From: JALSHZ01 sp964439815
GTDB lineage: Bacteria; Pseudomonadota; Gammaproteobacteria; UWMA-0217
Reading direction: 5' to 3'
DNA length: 64,000 bases
NCBI GenBank assembly: GCA_964439815.1
Contig: CAYTPO010000142.1
Span: forward strand, 16,112 to 80,111
Position 1 is the first letter of the stretch. Each line of letters opens with the position of its first letter. Shown here piece by piece: positions 61,598-64,000 of this stretch. The notes under the pieces were generated by a model, which saw nothing but the letters and a program-made list of their open reading frames with translations, was not told where the DNA came from and searched no databases. Position numbers and translations under genes: made by a program.

Positions 61598-62161
61598 TTG
61601 CCGAACATGACCCGCATGCAGACCAGGCATGGCGTATTACTCTGCATGGAAGAAATCGGAGTACTGATCACGGGCAATTCCGGTATCGGCAAAAGCGAAC
61701 TTGCACTGGAACTGATCACCCGGGGGCACCAGCTCATTGCCGATGATGCCCCGCTCTTCAATTGCTCGGACGACGGACAGGTTATTGGCGAATGCCCCGC
61801 AGCGCTGCAGGATTTCCTGGAAATCAGGGGACTGGGCATTCTCGATATCACAGCACTGTTCGGCCCCGCAGCCGTGGCTGCCCGACATCGCCTGGATCTG
61901 ATTGTCCACCTGACGCTCGAACCACCTGGCACCCTGACCCCGGAAGAACGCATTGGTGGCCGACAATCGACTACCCGCCTGTGCCAGAATGACATCCCGA
62001 CAATTACACTGAGCGTAGATCCGGGCAGAAATCTTGCAGTCCTGGTAGAAACCGCAGCCCGTAATCACATCTTGAAAATAAAAGGGTATAATTCCGCCAA
62101 CGAATTCCAGTCTCGCCTGAACAAGCTGATCGCCCCAAGGCACACATCAAGCGAACACTGA
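61598..62161 (+). CDS. hprK: HPr kinase/phosphorylase, catalytic domain only
   Basis: Phosphorylates a Ser on HPr using ATP. 187 residues; the family is normally about 310-330 with an N-terminal domain of about 130, absent here. Catalytic parts present: P-loop GNSGIGKSELALELI, HQLIADD, EIRGLGILDI and the C-terminal loop DPGRNLAVLVETAARNHILKIKGYN. Such N-truncated forms are known in alphaproteobacteria. Start is uncertain: TTG 61598 (a distant GGAT) or ATG 61607; the frame is open back to the ptsN stop at 61546 but carries no hprK-like residues. Confidence 0.85.
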   Translation: MPNMTRMQTRHGVLLCMEEIGVLITGNSGIGKSELALELITRGHQLIADDAPLFNCSDDGQVIGECPAALQDFLEIRGLGILDITALFGPAAVAARHRLDLIVHLTLEPPGTLTPEERIGGRQSTTRLCQNDIPTITLSVDPGRNLAVLVETAARNHILKIKGYNSANEFQSRLNKLIAPRHTSSEH

Positions 62162-62230
62162 GCGGATACCATTTGCCGGGAATCACCTGGTACCTCTATG
62201 ATCTCTGCGTGAACATGCCCACAAATATAA

Positions 62231-62251
62231 GTAACTACTCGGCAAAGTAGT
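62231..62251. repeat. Family B palindromic motif, copy near rapZ
   Basis: GTAACTACTCGGCAAAGTAGT: the GTAACTACTC unit found twice at 31141-31210, here followed by an inverted AGTAGT. Lies in the 116-base gap between hprK and rapZ. Confidence 0.45.
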
Positions 62252-62277
62252 CAAAACATGGTGTAGCTGAAAAACCA

Positions 62278-63138
62278 ATGAATATAACGATCGTCAGCGG
62301 CCTGTCAGGTTCGGGAAAGTCCATCGCACTCAATGCCTATGAAGACGAAGGCTACTACTGCATCGACAACCTGCCCATCGGGCTGTTGGAAACCGCAGTG
62401 GAGGAGCTTGCCGGCAAGCTGCCCGCCGGTTATGACCACATCGCACTGGGAATCGACGCCCGTTCGGGGGAAAAGGAGCTGCAGAACCTGGAGAGCATCC
62501 TGCGATCGTTTCGCGACCAGGGCTTCGAGGTATCCCTGATCTATCTGCAATCCAGTGAGGATGTGCTGATCAAGCGCTACAGCGAAACCCGCCGCAAGCA
62601 CCCGCTCACCCACACGGGGTTGCCCCTTGTCGAGGCAATTCGTGCCGAGAAGGAGATGATGCAGGTTGTGGCCGGGTTTGCCGATCTGGCAATAGACACC
62701 TCAAGACTCAATGTTCACGAGCTGAGCCTGCTGGTCAAGGAGCGAGCACCCGGCAACATCGAAAGCGGGCTGTCGCTGTTGATCCAGTCATTCGGCTTCA
62801 AACACGGCATACCGCTGGATTCCGACTTCATCTTCGACCTGCGCTGTCTGCCCAACCCGCATTGGGAGCGCAAGCTCCGCCCCTTTACCGGCCTCGACGA
62901 ACCCATTGTCACCTACCTGGAAGAACACGAGGAGGTTACCGAGATGTACCAGTTCATCCGCCGCTTTCTGGATGAATGGATTCCCCGCTTTCGCGCCTGC
63001 AACCGCAGCTACGTCACCTTTTCGGTGGGCTGCACCGGGGGTCGCCATCGCTCGGTCTACATGGCCGAAAAACTGACCCGGCATCTCAAGAGCCGGCTTG
63101 GAGAAAGCGTCCAGGTCAAACACCGGGAACTTCGGTGA
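62278..63138 (+). CDS. rapZ: RNase adapter protein RapZ
   Basis: RNA-binding adaptor that presents the sRNA GlmZ to RNase E and so controls GlmS; binds glucosamine 6-phosphate. 286 residues: Walker A GLSGSGKS (about 8-15), IDNLPIGLL, Walker B-like region, and the C-terminal domain with LRCLPNPHWERKLRPFTGLDEP and SVGCTGGRHRSVYMAEKL (the phosphosugar/RNA-binding site). Precedes EIIA with a GTGA overlap. Confidence 0.96.
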   Translation: MNITIVSGLSGSGKSIALNAYEDEGYYCIDNLPIGLLETAVEELAGKLPAGYDHIALGIDARSGEKELQNLESILRSFRDQGFEVSLIYLQSSEDVLIKRYSETRRKHPLTHTGLPLVEAIRAEKEMMQVVAGFADLAIDTSRLNVHELSLLVKERAPGNIESGLSLLIQSFGFKHGIPLDSDFIFDLRCLPNPHWERKLRPFTGLDEPIVTYLEEHEEVTEMYQFIRRFLDEWIPRFRACNRSYVTFSVGCTGGRHRSVYMAEKLTRHLKSRLGESVQVKHRELR

Positions 63139-63533
63139 CTGTCGGCATATTGGTCATCACCCACGGAAGGATTGGTGAAGAGCTGCTGGACAACGCAAGT
63201 CATACCCTGGGGATCTGCCCGCTCAATACCGAGGCGCTGAGCATCTATCCCGAGTTCAATATCGATGAGATGGATATCATGGCCAGAGTCATCTGCCTGC
63301 GACTAAACACCGGGGATGGCGTCCTGGTACTCACGGACATGTATGGTTCCACCCCCAGCAATATTGCGCGACGACTGCTCGACCTGCCGTATGTGGAGGT
63401 TGTCACCGGCATCAATCTGCCCATGCTGATCCGCATCATGAACTACCCCACGCTGCCACTGGATGAACTCAGGGAGAAAGCCGTCAGCGGCGGACATGAC
63501 GGCATCATGGCCTGCAAGACAGATCCGGCATGA
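63135..63533 (+). CDS. PTS mannose-type EIIA domain protein
   Basis: A 132-residue EIIA-Man domain: VGILVITHGRIGEELL with the phosphorylated His (residue 10), then DGVLVLTDMYGSTPSNIA and VEVVTGINLPMLIRIM. No IIB, IIC or IID follows, so transport is unlikely; the domain probably receives phosphate from the next gene's HPr for regulation. GTG 63135 overlaps the rapZ TGA; the longer in-frame ORF upstream is rapZ in another frame. Confidence 0.93.
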   Translation: MTVGILVITHGRIGEELLDNASHTLGICPLNTEALSIYPEFNIDEMDIMARVICLRLNTGDGVLVLTDMYGSTPSNIARRLLDLPYVEVVTGINLPMLIRIMNYPTLPLDELREKAVSGGHDGIMACKTDPA

Positions 63534-63799
63534 TCAGCCGGAAGATCGAGATCATCAATAAACTTGGGCTGCATGCGCGTGCTGCCGCAAAGCTTGTGGG
63601 GTTGACCTCACAGTTTCAAAGCACAATTTCACTTGAACGCAATAATCGGCAGGTCAATGGTAAAAGCATCATGGGCGTCATGATGCTGGCAGCCGCCAAG
63701 GGTACCGAAATCACCATCACGGCCGAAGGCCCGGACGAAGCGCATGCCATGCTCGCCATTGAAACCCTGATCAGGGAGCGCTTTGGTGAATCAGAATAA
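63530..63799 (+). CDS. ptsH: HPr-family phosphocarrier protein
   Basis: Phosphocarrier with the site KLGLHARAAAKLV (His 15) and the regulatory Ser in NGKSIMGVMMLAAAKG (Ser 46-type), the site HprK phosphorylates. 89 residues. It overlaps the EIIA gene (ATGA). Enzyme I is not within the window; the 200 bases after it (63800-64000) hold no gene or motif I can assign. The Ser in the conserved context supports function of the truncated HprK upstream. Confidence 0.94.
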   Translation: MISRKIEIINKLGLHARAAAKLVGLTSQFQSTISLERNNRQVNGKSIMGVMMLAAAKGTEITITAEGPDEAHAMLAIETLIRERFGESE

Positions 63800-64000
63800 T
63801 CATCCCATCTTGTCCATGGTGACGACCAGAGACATCAGTCCGACAACAGGATCCGCGATCCACCAGGAAAAAGAAGGGACCATACCGTCCTCTTTCCGAG
63901 CAGGTATTCTTTACCCCATCACTGATTGTCTGTAACCTCCCCGGAGTTTTCTCAGGAAGAGGCAAGGCCGCCATTTGTTCCCACCATGGGAAATCTGGCG

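Noticed and set aside
61079..62161. Possible ptsN-hprK fusion, since both are in the same frame
   Set aside because: A TAG at 61544-61546 separates them and the 51 bases between contain no family residues; two genes are the simpler reading.
63800..64000. Looked for ptsI, mgtE or a riboswitch after ptsH
   Set aside because: No conserved coding start, no magnesium-leader pattern and only a 4-bp stem (GGAC/GTCC); not enough to call anything.

Overview
The window is a dense, moderately GC-rich chromosomal segment of a sulfur-oxidising gammaproteobacterium. Class evidence: the rpsB-tsf-pyrH-frr-uppS-cdsA-dxr-rseP-bamA-skp-lpxD-fabZ-lpxA block, mlaFEDCB-murA-his, yrbG-kdsDC-lptCAB-rpoN-hpf-ptsN and petABC-sspAB are all gammaproteobacterial arrangements. 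Sulfur evidence: aprBA (dissimilatory APS reductase) and an exported Gly/Tyr-rich protein resembling sulfur-globule envelope proteins. A relative of the Chromatiales or of sulfur-oxidising symbionts is likely, but that placement is inference. I see no tRNA, rRNA, CRISPR array, IS transposase or prophage gene.

Layout. 1-4909 (+): 3' part of ettA, a DUF3754 membrane protein, a YjgR-type ATPase and a PPK2 polyphosphate kinase. 4906-17877 (-): translation and envelope block from rpsB to lpxA, meeting ppk2 tail-to-tail with shared stop-codon bases; lpxB is absent. 18109-18813 (-): putative sulfur-globule protein. 18978-22483 (+): pqi (MCE-type lipid transport) operon with pqiA split in two. 22570-29751: metalloprotease-like protein, bpt, a small exported protein, a 4x3 internal-repeat protein with a peptidoglycan-binding domain, ampD, rep and a DUF2892 membrane protein. 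29885-35064 (-): yrfG, a phosphodiesterase, a YkgJ-type Cys-cluster protein, aprA and aprB. 35491-42351 (-): a GlyGly-CTERM exported protein, pyrD, sspB, sspA and the cytochrome bc1 genes. 42745-45203: retropepsin-like protein, Nif3-like protein and a DegS-type protease. 45187-53920 (-): hisC, hisD, a DAHP synthase, short-form hisG, murA and mlaBCDEF. 54636-63799 (+): yrbG, kdsD, kdsC, lptC, lptA, lptB, rpoN, hpf, ptsN, truncated hprK, rapZ, a mannose-type EIIA and HPr.

How the parts fit. Much of the window builds and maintains the outer membrane: lipid A (lpxA, lpxD, fabZ), KDO (kdsD, kdsC), LPS export (lptCAB), OMP assembly (bamA, skp), phospholipid traffic (mla, pqi) and murein (uppS, murA, ampD), with rseP and a DegS-like protease supplying the sigma-E stress pathway. 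The energy genes (aprBA, petABC) fit sulfite oxidation through APS and quinol oxidation by bc1. rpoN, hpf, ptsN, hprK, rapZ, EIIA and HPr form a regulatory phosphotransfer set with no sugar permease in view.

The least explained material is between genes. A dispersed repeat family of about 160 bp with CCTGAATCCG-like inverted ends has three full copies (pyrH-tsf, tsf-rpsB and upstream of aprBA) and two short derivatives. A second palindromic motif family (CTACTCAGTGAGTAG-like) occurs at three loci. The rpoN start is preceded by a sigma-54-type element overlapping a possible sigma-70 promoter that would give an almost leaderless mRNA.
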